Part shown: piece after piece, positions 1 to 7,750 of the stretch
Position numbering within the stretch: position 1 is the first letter of the stretch
Layout: each line of letters opens with the position of its first letter
Source of the DNA: Flavobacterium luteolum
GTDB taxonomy: Bacteria > Bacteroidota > Bacteroidia > Flavobacteriales > Flavobacteriaceae
Assembly (NCBI RefSeq): GCF_027111275.1
Contig: NZ_CP114286.1
Coordinates: 3,706,501-3,770,500, forward strand
Direction of reading: 5' to 3'
Length of the DNA: 64,000 nt
Program-made: the position numbers and the translations under genes
Notes under the pieces: generated by a model
The model's input: the letters and a program-made list of their open reading frames with translations, nothing else
Told to the model about the DNA's origin: nothing
Databases searched by the model: none

Positions 1-135
1 TTTAAACCTATTTTTAAAGAAGCCAAACAATCTGGAATGATTCATTTTTTTGTAGAACAGGAGAATAATTTTGCTTCTGATTCTTATGATTCGATTAAAA
101 AGAGCTGTGATTTTATTTCAGAGAATTTAGTGTAA
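1..135 (+). CDS. Sugar phosphate isomerase/epimerase-like protein, C-terminal end only
   Basis: The frame is open from base 1 and ends in TAA at 133-135, leaving 44 residues. The tail, with the stretch IHFFVEQE followed by a short helix DSIKKSCDFI, resembles the last strand and helix of TIM-barrel sugar phosphate isomerase/epimerases of the xylose-isomerase-like fold, where the Glu-rich strand end closes the barrel. Everything upstream lies outside the window, so substrate and localisation cannot be judged. The next gene follows after 9 bases on the same strand and may be cotranscribed. Confidence 0.55.
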   Translation, partial: FKPIFKEAKQSGMIHFFVEQENNFASDSYDSIKKSCDFISENLV

Positions 136-144
136 TTCATATTT

Positions 145-1008
145 ATGAAGAAACTTCTTTTGCTGTTATTTGTGATTTTTATGTCTTGCAACTCTAAGAA
201 AAGCGATTATTTTGAGGCTATTGCGGAAAACGATATAAAACTTTTTCCTCCAAAACCAGGTGATTGGTTGTATTCCTATAAAGAAAAGGGGCAGAGTTTT
301 GAACAGTTTCTTACTTCAAAACATATAATTCCAACAACAGAAAATAATATTATTTATCTTCAGCCAATAGGAAAATTTGACTCGTTACAAGACAAACAAA
401 TAAAATTAGTTGAAGAATATTTGAAAATATTTTTTCAGTTGAAGATCAAAACACTTGATAATGTCTCAAGTGATGTTATTCCGAAACAAGCTAGAAGAAT
501 CGGTCCAGATCAAAACGAACAATTTCTTGCGGGATTTATTTTGGATAGTGTTTTGAAGAAAGAAAAGCCTCAAAATGGAATTGGATTAATGGCTTTGACA
601 GAAGTAGATTTGTATCCAAAACCAGAATGGAGTTTTGTTTTTGGCTTGGCATCATACAGAGATAGAATTGCAGTAAGTTCAATTTACAGGTTATATGACA
701 AAAGATTAGAGAATAAAGATTTTAATTTATGTTTAGAAAGATTATTGAAAATTTGTTCTCATGAAATTGGACATATGTTTGGCTTGCATCATTGCATTGA
801 CGCCAATTGTGTTATGAATGGAACAAATAGTTTATCAGAAACAGATGAGCATACATTGAGACTGTGCTCTAATTGCCAGAGGAAATTAAATTCGAGTATA
901 AAATACGATAATAAGAAAAGATTAATAGAGTTGGAAAAGTATTTTAAGAGAAATAAATTGGCTACGGGAGCTGAATTGATGGGAAAAGATTTTAAAAGTA
1001 TTGAATAA
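145..1008 (+). CDS. Archaemetzincin-like zinc metallopeptidase (M54), predicted lipoprotein
   Basis: The protein has 287 residues. The N-terminus is a short lipoprotein signal with the lipobox Cys at about residue 15 (IFMSC). The extended zinc site HEIGHMFGLHHC starts at residue 206 (His206, Glu207, His210, His216) and is followed by Cys217, Cys222, Cys241 and Cys244. This HExxHxxGxxH plus CxxxxC and CxxC layout is the archaemetzincin signature, with the second metal site formed by the cysteines. The combination predicts an envelope-anchored peptidase; its substrate is unknown. The following cupin starts 12 bases downstream, so the two are probably cotranscribed. Family assignment is firm; biological role is not. 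Confidence 0.88.
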   Translation: MKKLLLLLFVIFMSCNSKKSDYFEAIAENDIKLFPPKPGDWLYSYKEKGQSFEQFLTSKHIIPTTENNIIYLQPIGKFDSLQDKQIKLVEEYLKIFFQLKIKTLDNVSSDVIPKQARRIGPDQNEQFLAGFILDSVLKKEKPQNGIGLMALTEVDLYPKPEWSFVFGLASYRDRIAVSSIYRLYDKRLENKDFNLCLERLLKICSHEIGHMFGLHHCIDANCVMNGTNSLSETDEHTLRLCSNCQRKLNSSIKYDNKKRLIELEKYFKRNKLATGAELMGKDFKSIE

Positions 1009-1020
1009 AAAGAAATAATA

Positions 1021-1368
1021 ATGAGTTTAGGAACTAGCAAAGAATTTATAAAAGGAGACGAAATCGAGTGGGAAGTAGTCGGTGAAGGAATCAAGCGTAA
1101 GATTTTGGCTTTTGACGAAAGAGTGATGCTTGTAAATGTATATTTTGAGAAAGGCGGAATCGGCACTTTACACGATCATTATCATTCGCAAGTTACTTAT
1201 ATCGCAAGCGGAAAGTTTGATGTAACTATTAGTGGTGTAACGCAGACTTTAAAAGAAGGAGATAGTTTTTACATTCCGCCACACGCTGTGCATGGTGTTG
1301 TCTGTTTGGAGGAAGGGATGCTTACAGATGTCTTTAGCCCTGCAAGAGAAGACTTTTTAAACTATTAA
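1021..1368 (+). CDS. kdgF: KdgF-like cupin (unsaturated uronate conversion)
   Basis: This is a 115-residue single-domain cupin. Metal ligands are visible in LHDHYHSQ (about residues 50-57) and in the second cupin motif PPHAVHGV, and the end VFSPAREDFL is very close to what I recall of KdgF. KdgF proteins accelerate linearisation of 4,5-unsaturated uronates released by pectate or alginate lyases. No lyase is in the window, and the truncated sugar isomerase upstream is the only carbohydrate neighbour. It is cytoplasmic, with no signal peptide. Alternative: a generic small cupin of unknown substrate. Confidence 0.75.
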   Translation: MSLGTSKEFIKGDEIEWEVVGEGIKRKILAFDERVMLVNVYFEKGGIGTLHDHYHSQVTYIASGKFDVTISGVTQTLKEGDSFYIPPHAVHGVVCLEEGMLTDVFSPAREDFLNY

Positions 1369-1387
1369 AAGCTAATAAAAAAAAACA

Positions 1388-1473
1388 ACCATATAAGTGA
1401 TTTAAGAAAATTTAAGTTTGGCTGTAAGTTTCACCAAGATATTTTTAAATGAACTTATATCTCTTATATGGTT
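1388..1473. repeat. Inverted repeat AACCATATAAG / CTTATATGGTT
   Basis: Two 11-bp arms at 1388-1398 and 1463-1473 are perfect inverted complements about 64 bases apart, between the cupin and the MFS gene. Related text, GAACTTATA..CTTATATGGT, recurs at 30750-30768 and CTTATATGGTTG at 17280-17291, so this looks like a dispersed intergenic repeat. It may act as a terminator for the cupin. Confidence 0.5.
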
Positions 1474-1509
1474 TAAAAAAAACTTAAAAATTATATTTTT
1501 TTTAAAGTT

Positions 1510-1536
1510 TTGCTAAAGATTAGAGTGGTATTTTTG
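1510..1536 (+). promoter_or_regulatory. Flavobacterial promoter of the MFS gene, possibly leaderless
   Basis: TTG at 1510-1512 and TATTTTTG at 1529-1536 match the -33/-7 consensus with a 16-base spacer. The ATG lies only four bases after the -7 box, so the transcript may have almost no leader. Confidence 0.55.
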
Positions 1537-1540
1537 CAGC

Positions 1541-2725
1541 ATGAATTTATCTAAAACTAATGTACTGTTTATGGCAGTTTGCACTGGTCTTATAGTTGCA
1601 AATCTTTATTACTGCCAGCCCTTAATTGTTTTAATTGCCAACGAATTTAAAATTCCTGAAGCTAGCGCCGGAACGATAACGTATTTAACTCAGGCCGGTT
1701 ATGCTATAGGATTGTTTTTTATGGTGCCGCTTGGTGATAAAATAGAACGAAAAAGGCAAATTTTAATGACCACTTTTGCTACTGTAATTGCCTTACTGAT
1801 TGCAGCAACAGCAAAGAGTTTTCTTGTTTTGCAAATCGCTTCATTGCTAATCGGAATCACCTCGATTGTGCCACAGCTTATCTTGCCTTTGGCAGCTTCT
1901 TTGAGTGCGCCTGAACAAAGAGGAAAAGTTGTTGGAACAATCATGAGCGGACTTTTAGTCGGAATTTTGCTTTCGCGAACTTTAAGCGGTTTTATCGGCC
2001 AAGTGTTAGGCTGGAGATCCATGTTTTACATCGCTGCCGGAATCTGTCTTTTGATCTTTTTTGTAATTCAAAGCAAGTTTCCATACAATAAACCACAGTT
2101 TCAGGGGACTTACGGACAATTAATTAAGTCTTTATTTACTCTTATAAAAACACAACCTGTTTTGCGTGAAGCTACAGCAATCAATGTTTTCAGTTTTGCT
2201 CAGTTTGGAGCATTTTGGACTACAATGGTGCTTTTACTTTCAGGCAAGCCATTCGATTTTAATAGTGCTACAATTGGTTTGTTTGGAATCGTTGGTGCTT
2301 CTGGAGCTTTAGCAGCGCCTCTTGTTGGGAAATTGGGAGACAAAGGAAATTCAAGAATTGCAGTTGGTTATGGCTGTTTATTGGTCTTGATAAGCTTTAT
2401 AGTATTTTATTTTGCTATTGAAAGTGTAATTGGAATCGCAATCGGAATTGTGTTTATTGACATCGGAATTCAAGGTGTTCACATTTCTAATCAAACAAGA
2501 GTATATTCTCTATTGCCAGAAGCAAGAAACAGATTAAATACTGTATTTATGTCGCTTACCTTTTTAGGAACAGCAGCGGGATCGGCATACGGTTTATTGT
2601 TATGGAAAATGGGCGGATGGCCATATGTGACAATTGGCTGTATGGTCTTATCATTATTGTCATTAACGATTTATGGATTCACATATAAATCAAAGTCTAA
2701 AAAAGCAAAAGCGCAAATTGATTAA
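1541..2725 (+). CDS. MFS transporter, drug-efflux/sugar-exporter type
   Basis: The 394-residue protein reads as about twelve hydrophobic segments with no signal peptide. The loop between TM2 and TM3, PLGDKIERKRQI (about residues 64-75), is the DxxxRK-type motif A of the major facilitator superfamily, and a second copy, KLGDKGNSR, begins the C-terminal half (about residue 264). It is an inner-membrane proton antiporter, probably an exporter of small molecules; substrate cannot be read from sequence. It stands alone with its own promoter, and the promoter of the next gene begins inside its last codons. No ribosome site is visible, consistent with a near-leaderless mRNA. Confidence 0.85.
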   Translation: MNLSKTNVLFMAVCTGLIVANLYYCQPLIVLIANEFKIPEASAGTITYLTQAGYAIGLFFMVPLGDKIERKRQILMTTFATVIALLIAATAKSFLVLQIASLLIGITSIVPQLILPLAASLSAPEQRGKVVGTIMSGLLVGILLSRTLSGFIGQVLGWRSMFYIAAGICLLIFFVIQSKFPYNKPQFQGTYGQLIKSLFTLIKTQPVLREATAINVFSFAQFGAFWTTMVLLLSGKPFDFNSATIGLFGIVGASGALAAPLVGKLGDKGNSRIAVGYGCLLVLISFIVFYFAIESVIGIAIGIVFIDIGIQGVHISNQTRVYSLLPEARNRLNTVFMSLTFLGTAAGSAYGLLLWKMGGWPYVTIGCMVLSLLSLTIYGFTYKSKSKKAKAQID

Positions 2726-2745
2726 AAAATTAATTTGTAAATTTG
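2718..2745 (+). promoter_or_regulatory. Promoter of the cyclophilin-FKBP gene
   Basis: TTG at 2718-2720, a 17-base spacer and TAAATTTG at 2738-2745 match the Bacteroidota housekeeping consensus. The -33 element lies inside the last codons of the MFS gene. The leader would be about 15-20 bases. Confidence 0.65.
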
Positions 2746-2767
2746 CGTTCAAATTAAAAATAACAAC

Positions 2768-3700
2768 ATGGAAAACGGAATATACGCTAAATTCAATACT
2801 AGCAAAGGTTCAATTTTAGTAAAATTGACACATGATTTGACACCGGGAACTGTAGGAAACTTTGTTGCTCTTGCAGAAGGAAATATGGAGAATAAAGTGA
2901 AGCCTCAAGGACAAAAATTCTATGATGGATTAACTTTTCATAGAGTAATTGCAGATTTCATGATTCAAGGTGGTTGTCCAAAAGGAACTGGAACTGGAGA
3001 TCCAGGTTACAAATTTGACGATGAATTTCACCCAAGTTTAAAACACGATCGTCCAGGAGTTTTATCTATGGCAAACTCTGGTCCTGGAAGTAATGGTTCT
3101 CAATTCTTTATTACTCACGTTCCAACTCCTTGGTTAGATAATAAACACACTGTTTTTGGACACGTTATTGAAGGACAAGATATTGTTGATGCTGTTGCTC
3201 AAGGTGATAACTTAGAGTCTGTTGAAATTATCAGAGTTGGAGATGAAGCTCAAAAATGGAATGCAATTGAAGCTTTTATTGGTTTAAAAGGTGCTCGTCT
3301 TAAAAGAGAAGCGGCTTTAAAAGCGGAATCTGAAGCAAAAATGGAACAATTAGCTGCCGGTTTTGATAAAACAGAAAGCGGTTTACGTTATAAAATGATC
3401 CAAAAAGGTGAAGGTAAAAAAGCTGAAGCTGGCAAAACAGTTTCTGTTCACTACGAAGGATCTTTAGAAAACGGAAAAGTATTTGATTCTTCTTACCCAC
3501 GTAAAAAACCAATCGAATTCAAATTAGGAATTGGGCAAGTTATTGAAGGATGGGACGAAGGTATTGCTTTATTGCAAGTTGGAGACAAAGCTCGTTTTGT
3601 AATTCCGTCTGATTTAGCTTACGGTCCGTCTGGTGCAGGAGGAGTTATCCCGCCAAACGCAACTTTGATTTTTGACGTTGAATTAATGGACGTAAAATAA
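2768..3700 (+). CDS. Two-domain peptidyl-prolyl isomerase: cyclophilin fused to FKBP
   Basis: The protein has 310 residues and no signal peptide, so it is probably cytoplasmic. Residues 1-165 form a cyclophilin domain, with the catalytic region [21 protein letters not shown] and the Trp-containing [12 protein letters not shown]. After a charged helix (about 170-200), residues 205-310 form an FKBP domain with [22 protein letters not shown] and the end LIFDVEL. Both proline-isomerase active sites look complete, so the protein should catalyse isomerisation through two unrelated folds. It has its own promoter and a strong terminator follows. Confidence 0.93.
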   Translation: MENGIYAKFNTSKGSILVKLTHDLTPGTVGNFVALAEGNMENKVKPQGQKFYDGLTFHRVIADFMIQGGCPKGTGTGDPGYKFDDEFHPSLKHDRPGVLSMANSGPGSNGSQFFITHVPTPWLDNKHTVFGHVIEGQDIVDAVAQGDNLESVEIIRVGDEAQKWNAIEAFIGLKGARLKREAALKAESEAKMEQLAAGFDKTESGLRYKMIQKGEGKKAEAGKTVSVHYEGSLENGKVFDSSYPRKKPIEFKLGIGQVIEGWDEGIALLQVGDKARFVIPSDLAYGPSGAGGVIPPNATLIFDVELMDVK

Positions 3701-3735
3701 GAGTTTACAAGCAATTTAGTATTGTTTTAAATAAT

Positions 3736-3770
3736 AATCCCATATGCCACGGCGTATGGGATTTTTTTAT
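3736..3770 (+). terminator. Strong intrinsic terminator
   Basis: A 13-bp stem (3736-3748 with 3751-3763, one G-U pair) with a minimal loop is followed by seven T residues. It closes the isomerase gene. Confidence 0.85.
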
Positions 3771-3801
3771 ATTTACTTGAATTAAAAAACAAGACCAAGA
3801 A

Positions 3802-4108
3802 ATGAAAAAAAACAATCTTAAGTTTAATGGCTATCATGTTGCTTGCAGCAGCATGTGGTACGAAAAAAACGGCTGTTGCAGAAACTCCTGCTGCAGGAAA
3901 AGAAACAAAAGCTACAGAATTAACTCCTGCATTGGCTGAAGGCAAAAACCTGTATGAAAACAATTGTGCTAAATGCCATAAGTTGTTTGAACCTAAAAAA
4001 TTCACAAAAGAAGAATGGACTCCGATTTTGGTAAAAATGGGTAAAAAAGCAAAATTAGATGATACTCAAATGGCTTCAATTACAAATTATATTGATTCGC
4101 AATTGTAA
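3802..4108 (+). CDS. Small monohaem cytochrome c lipoprotein with a one-base frame break at its start
   Basis: The haem motif CAKCH lies in GKNLYENNCAKCHKLF, and Met57 in KMGKKAKLDDTQM-type context could be the sixth ligand. The uninterrupted frame begins at ATG 3827 and would start MAIMLLAAACGTKK, lacking the basic n-region of a signal peptide. An ATG at 3802 is followed by eight A residues; with seven, it would read MKKTILSLMAIMLLAAACGTKK, an ordinary lipoprotein signal. The 3802 start is therefore one base out of frame. The cause may be a base-call error, slippage or a real mutation. The product would be a periplasmic or membrane-anchored electron carrier. Confidence 0.7.
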
Positions 4109-4130
4109 TTTGAATTTTAAGAAGAAGTAT

Positions 4131-4162
4131 AAAAAAAACTGTTCAATCGAACAGTTTTTTTT
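4131..4162. terminator. Bidirectional terminator after the cytochrome gene
   Basis: AAAACTGTTC and GAACAGTTTT form a stem with a four-base loop, flanked by an A run on the left and a T run on the right. It can end transcription in both directions. Confidence 0.8.
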
Positions 4163-4180
4163 ATTTTCAAATAGATATAA

Positions 4181-4210
4181 AAAAAACACCGTCACAGAAT
4201 GAGGTGTTTT
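4181..4210 (-). terminator. Terminator of the Gre/Rnk-type gene
   Basis: AAAACACC at 4183-4190 pairs with GGTGTTTT at 4203-4210. On the minus strand the hairpin is followed by a run of T, just past the stop of the 4216-4611 gene. Confidence 0.7.
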
Positions 4211-4215
4211 AAAAT

Positions 4216-4611
4216 TTAAGAATGATGTACAGCCGAATTGTCTACAGCTATTACTTTTAAAGTTTTGATGCCAGCAGGTAATTCCCAATCCACTTCGTCA
4301 TTTTCTTTAAAACCAATAATAGCCACACTTAAAGGCGCTAGAATTGATATTTTAGATTGTTTTACATCTGCGGCAGAGGGTAAAACGATTTGAATTTTCA
4401 TTTGTTTCTTTGCTTTTACATCTTCTATCGTTACAAATGAATTGATTCGAATTACCGAAATATCCAATTCGCTTTCTTTACTAATTACAGCGCGATCTAA
4501 TTCTTGCGAAAGCTGATTGGCTTCTTTAGTATTTGTTGAGTTTTTACTTTTTAAAATCAATTCTCTTAAAAATTGATAATCTGATTTACAGAAAGTGGGT
4601 GTTGGTTTCAT
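4216..4611 (-). CDS. GreA/GreB C-terminal-domain protein, Rnk-like
   Basis: The protein has 131 residues. The N-terminal third (Phe7 to about Ser50) is a short helical hairpin and the rest matches the FKBP-like C-terminal domain of Gre factors, ending with APLSVAIIGFKENDEVDWEL. This short-hairpin form resembles Rnk, which binds RNA polymerase near the secondary channel but lacks the long coiled coil that promotes transcript cleavage. It probably modulates transcription. It is a single gene with its own terminator. Whether it is a true Rnk orthologue cannot be settled by eye. Confidence 0.75.
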   Translation of the reverse strand: MKPTPTFCKSDYQFLRELILKSKNSTNTKEANQLSQELDRAVISKESELDISVIRINSFVTIEDVKAKKQMKIQIVLPSAADVKQSKISILAPLSVAIIGFKENDEVDWELPAGIKTLKVIAVDNSAVHHS

Positions 4612-4789
4612 ATCTATATTGAATTTATTGTTATAAAATTTTAACTGATTTTTTCTTCTTTGAGTAATTTACAAACGAAAAATTTCAGAGCCTTAAAAAA
4701 GACAGAATCGAAATGTTTAATCTGAAAAACAAAAAAATATCTGATCAAAAATTGATTTTTGTCAAATAAGTAAATGCTTAAGCTGATGT

Positions 4790-4950
4790 AAATCCTCCGT
4801 CAAAAAGAAGAAAAGTGAAGTAGACGGAGGCCTAAAAAATAAAGGCCTTATTATGTGAAATAATTACAGCAGGTAGTGGTTTTGCTAGGCAAAACGACTT
4901 TATAGAAGCTGTAAATGGTGTTTTATTTCCCATAAGGAGGATTAAATTGA
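4790..4950 (-). ncRNA. Candidate structured RNA, possibly 6S-like
   Basis: This gene-free stretch holds nested pairing arms: AATCCTCC (4791-4798) with GGAGGATT (4936-4943), TATG with CATA (4852 and 4931), GAAATAA (4857) with TTATTTC (4923), TTACAGC (4864) with GCTGTAA (4908), and GTTTTGC (4879) with GCAAAAC (4889) around a three-base loop. An open bubble lies between the last two stems. Closing stem, bubble and terminal hairpin resemble 6S RNA. A minus-strand -7 box, TATCTTTG, lies just upstream (4962-4955), which favours the minus strand. A competing hairpin, CCTCCGTC with GACGGAGG (4794 and 4823), lies at one end. Confidence 0.5.
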
Positions 4951-4954
4951 TTTA

Positions 4955-4962
4955 CAAAGATA
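4955..4962 (-). promoter_or_regulatory. Minus-strand -7 box upstream of the RNA candidate
   Basis: The minus strand reads TATCTTTG, the favoured flavobacterial -7 element. A start about seven bases on would fall at the outer stem of the RNA candidate. No clear -33 TTG is seen. Confidence 0.5.
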
Positions 4963-4989
4963 CGTAATCTTTTTGAATTTAGTGAGGTT

Positions 4990-5544
4990 TTACTTCCATT
5001 TAATGCCACAACCTAAACTTGGCTTTTGTGGTTCTTTTAAACTTCTGTTGTAAATTAAGGCATCTATAGCGCCTCTCAGATCGCTTCCGCTAAGTGGAAT
5101 TCCGTTGCCTGGTCTCGAATCATCTAGCTGACCTCGATAGAATAATTTGTTTTGATTGTCAAACAAGTAAAAGTCTGGTGTGCAGGCAGCCTGATATGCT
5201 TTTGCCGTTTCTTGGCTTTCATCATACAAGTACGGAAAATCTATTTTGTTTTCCATTGCAAATTCAGTCATTAATTCTGGGCTATCTTGTGGATATTTAA
5301 CAACGTCATTGCTTGAAATAGCGATTACTCCTAATCCTTGAACGCGATAATCATTCGCAATCATTACAATTTCGCTTATTACGTGATGCACAAACGGACA
5401 ATGGTTGCAAATAAACATTACCAAAGTACCTTTCGAACCTTTTAAATCTTCAAAAGAAAAACTATTGTTCGAGTTGGTATCTTTTAAATAAAAATCAGGT
5501 GCAGCTGTTCCTAAAGGAAGCATTGTTGATTCAGTTCGTGCCAT
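4990..5544 (-). CDS. Thioredoxin-fold protein of the AhpC/TSA-like family
   Basis: With the start at ATG 5544 the protein has 184 residues, beginning MARTESTMLPLG. The longer reading frame to 5601 would place its start upstream of a -7 box, so it was not used. The core has LVMFICNHCPFVHHV with a single Cys where thioredoxins carry CxxC, plus PDFYLFD and the strand LFYRGQLDDSRPGNG. This matches redoxin-domain proteins often annotated as thioredoxin family, whose NHCP motif is characteristic. There is no signal peptide. Reductant and substrate are unknown. Confidence 0.85.
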   Translation of the reverse strand: MARTESTMLPLGTAAPDFYLKDTNSNNSFSFEDLKGSKGTLVMFICNHCPFVHHVISEIVMIANDYRVQGLGVIAISSNDVVKYPQDSPELMTEFAMENKIDFPYLYDESQETAKAYQAACTPDFYLFDNQNKLFYRGQLDDSRPGNGIPLSGSDLRGAIDALIYNRSLKEPQKPSLGCGIKWK

Positions 5545-5564
5545 TTTATTCGAAATTTGATTTT

Positions 5565-5572
5565 CAAAAGTA
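5565..5572 (-). promoter_or_regulatory. -7 box of the thioredoxin-fold gene
   Basis: The minus strand reads TACTTTTG about 20 bases before ATG 5544. It supports the shorter start. Confidence 0.45.
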
Positions 5573-5607
5573 GCTTTAAAAATCTGTAAATAAAAGAGCA
5601 CAAGAAT

Positions 5608-5666
5608 AAAAAGTATCCAAAGAAAGCAGTTAGCTACAACAGCTTGCTTCTTTGGATACTTTTTTA
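5608..5666 (-). terminator. Long hairpin terminator of the hydrolase gene
   Basis: AAAAAGTATCCAAAGAA (from 5608) and TTCTTTGGATACTTTTT (to 5666) are perfect inverted complements, with further AGCT pairing inside. It lies just past the stop of the 5671-6564 gene and ends in T on the minus strand. Confidence 0.8.
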
Positions 5667-5670
5667 AGTT

Positions 5671-6564
5671 TTATGAATTCAAAAATTCCAGTAAATTTTC
5701 ATTTAATTTGTCTCTATCTGTATAAAAGAGACCATGAGGTGCGCCTTCATATTCGATATAAGTATTATTTGCAATTGATTTTGCTGCTTTTCTTGAAGTA
5801 AGGTCGATTGGAACAATTTTATCGTCGTCACCATGAATAATCAGAGTTGGAACTTTTATAAAATCTAATTCATCTCTAAAATCAGTATAAGAAAAAGATT
5901 CGGCGCATTTTAAAGTAGCTCTTGGAGAAGCCACTGAACATAAAGCTCTGTAATATTCTAATAAAGGAGTGCTTAAAGGTTTGTTGATAATATTGACTCC
6001 AAAAAACGTTTTTCCGAAATTATCAATAAACCCTATTCTGTCTTCTTTTATTGCTGCGGCAGTATTTTCGCTTTTTTCTTTTGGATGTCCGTCAGGATTA
6101 TCGTGAGTTTTTAGCAGAAATGGAATAATCGACGAAATCAAAGCCGCTTTGGTAACGCCTTTTCCGCCATGACGGCTAAAGTAACGAACTACTTCGCCAC
6201 CGCCCATTGAGAAACCAACAAGAGTTACATTTTCTAACTCTAATTGCTCAATAATTTCCTTAAGGTCATCAGCTAACGTATCGTAATCGTAACCATCCCA
6301 AGGCTGAGAAGATTTCCCGAACCCGCGTCGGTCGTAAGCGATAACTCTATAATTATTTTGGACAAGATGGTCTATTTGATATTCCCACATTTCATTCGAA
6401 AGTGGCCAGCCGTGAATTAAGATAACGGGTTTTCCCTGACCATAATCCTTTACATACAGCCTTACGTTTTGAGCAGTTTCTATATATTTATCAGTATGAA
6501 CCTGTTTTAAATTAGATTCAAAATCTTTAATTGACATGCATGCATTTGGTTCAGTATGTTCCAT
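5671..6564 (-). CDS. Alpha/beta hydrolase, non-haem chloroperoxidase-like esterase
   Basis: The 297-residue protein has the oxyanion segment LIHGWPLS (about 49-56), the nucleophile elbow GFSMGG with Ser119, an acid in HGDDDKIVP (about Asp248) and the catalytic His in GAPHG (about 277). The block VIAYDRRGFGKSSQP is typical of the cofactor-free haloperoxidase/esterase subgroup. The first 30 residues precede the core fold and contain no signal peptide. Chloroperoxidase names in this family reflect an artefactual peracid activity, so ester hydrolysis is the better guess. It is monocistronic with its own hairpin terminator. Confidence 0.85.
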   Translation of the reverse strand: MEHTEPNACMSIKDFESNLKQVHTDKYIETAQNVRLYVKDYGQGKPVILIHGWPLSNEMWEYQIDHLVQNNYRVIAYDRRGFGKSSQPWDGYDYDTLADDLKEIIEQLELENVTLVGFSMGGGEVVRYFSRHGGKGVTKAALISSIIPFLLKTHDNPDGHPKEKSENTAAAIKEDRIGFIDNFGKTFFGVNIINKPLSTPLLEYYRALCSVASPRATLKCAESFSYTDFRDELDFIKVPTLIIHGDDDKIVPIDLTSRKAAKSIANNTYIEYEGAPHGLFYTDRDKLNENLLEFLNS

Positions 6565-6692
6565 GTTATATCTTTTTACGTGAGTGTTTTCTTTTATCTT
6601 CTCGTAAAATTAGATTTAAGAAAAAGAAATTGGTTATAGAATTAGGTGCATTAATTACAAAATTTATAGGTTTGTAAATAATACAATTAAAA

Positions 6693-7028
6693 ATGGATTT
6701 AACCTGGAACGAATTTGAGCGCACCGATATGCGCGTAGGAACTATTGTTGAAGTCAATGATTTTCCTGAAGCAAGAAAACCTGCGTACCAAATAACTATA
6801 GATTTTGGTTCGGAAATAGGAATTAGAAAGTCATCTGCACAAATTACCAAGAGATATCAGAAAGAAGATTTAGTAAATCGTCAGATTGTTGCGGTTGTCA
6901 ATTTTCCAAGAAAGCAAATCGGAAAATTTATGAGTGAATGTCTTGTTTTAGGAGCGGTAGGTGAGGAAGGAGATGTGATTTTATTGGCTCCTGATTTTAA
7001 GATTCCTAATGGACTACGTATTGGATAG
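6693..7028 (+). CDS. csaA: CsaA-type tRNA-binding protein
   Basis: This 111-residue protein is a single tRNA-binding OB fold of the EMAP-II/Trbp111 type. Recognisable blocks are FERTDMRVGTIVEV, ARKPAYQITIDFG, SSAQIT and NFPRKQIGKFMSECLVLG. In Bacillus, CsaA was described as an export-linked chaperone; its fold indicates tRNA or other nucleic-acid binding and dimerisation. It is cytoplasmic and has no operon partner: the gene upstream is divergent and the one downstream convergent. Confidence 0.92.
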   Translation: MDLTWNEFERTDMRVGTIVEVNDFPEARKPAYQITIDFGSEIGIRKSSAQITKRYQKEDLVNRQIVAVVNFPRKQIGKFMSECLVLGAVGEEGDVILLAPDFKIPNGLRIG

Positions 7029-7044
7029 TTTTTATCCTTAGTTT

Positions 7045-7178
7045 TAACCGCAAAGAGCGCAAAGGCTTACGCAAGGTTCGCAGGTTAATAGCGCAAAGAT
7101 TTGCGAACTTTAATTGATAAAAACTTCGCATAAAGCTTGCGTTCTTTGCGTAGATCTTTGCGCTCTTTGCAGTTAAAT
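7045..7178. repeat. Palindromic GCAAAGAGCGCAAAG element
   Basis: The left end TTAACCGCAAAGAGCGCAAAG-type sequence is repeated inverted at the right end (CTTTGCGCTCTTTGCAGTTAA), with TTGCGTTCTTTGCG and TTCGCA variants inside. It fills the gap between two convergent genes and may terminate both. It looks like a dispersed repeat rather than coding sequence. Confidence 0.65.
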
Positions 7179-7726
7179 TAAAGTTTTGTCTTTTTAATTA
7201 ACTTCTGTAGTATCTCCTGTCCTTCTTCCCAATACTTTAAATCAGAGTCAGAATTGATATGGCCTTGCTGACCGATGTTTACAAAATCACTTCCCCATTT
7301 TTCAGCGAAGAGTTTTTTTCTTTCAAAAGAAGCATAAGGATCATTTTCGCTTGCTACAACTACAGACGGAAAAGGTAATTTATAAAGCGGAATAGGCGAG
7401 AAGTTTCTCGTGCATTCTGGCGTATGTTGAGGTGAATCTACATCTGCAGGTGCAACCAAAAAAGCGCCAATTATATTCGAATTATGGTATTTTTCAGCCC
7501 AATGCAGAACCAACGAAACCGCCAAACTATGCGCGACTAAAATAGTTGGTTTGCTAAGTTTTGAAATATTCTCATTTAATCTTTCAAGCCAATCTTCGCG
7601 AACAGGTTCGTCCCAGTTGTCTTGCACAACACGAATTGAATTTTCGAATTTCTTATGCCAAAAGGTTTGCCAGTGTTTTTCTCCAGAATCTCCGAGTCCT
7701 GGTATAATTAATAATTGTGTCTCCAT
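7178..7726 (-). CDS. RBBP9/YdeN-family serine hydrolase
   Basis: The 182-residue protein begins ETQLLIIPGLGDSGEKHWQ and has the nucleophile in LVAHSLAVS, where the usual GxSxG is relaxed to AHSLA as in RBBP9/YdeN relatives. The acid is probably Asp in SENDPYAS and the base His in QQGHINSDS. It is a small single-domain cytoplasmic hydrolase of unknown substrate. It starts 24 bases after the stop of the secreted hydrolase on the same strand and is likely its operon partner. Confidence 0.85.
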   Translation of the reverse strand: METQLLIIPGLGDSGEKHWQTFWHKKFENSIRVVQDNWDEPVREDWLERLNENISKLSKPTILVAHSLAVSLVLHWAEKYHNSNIIGAFLVAPADVDSPQHTPECTRNFSPIPLYKLPFPSVVVASENDPYASFERKKLFAEKWGSDFVNIGQQGHINSDSDLKYWEEGQEILQKLIKKTKL

Positions 7727-7750
7727 TGCCGTGGAATTTTTATTTAGTGA

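Noticed and set aside
5545..5601. N-terminal extension of the thioredoxin-fold protein
   Set aside because: A -7 box lies within it and the family core starts after ATG 5544.
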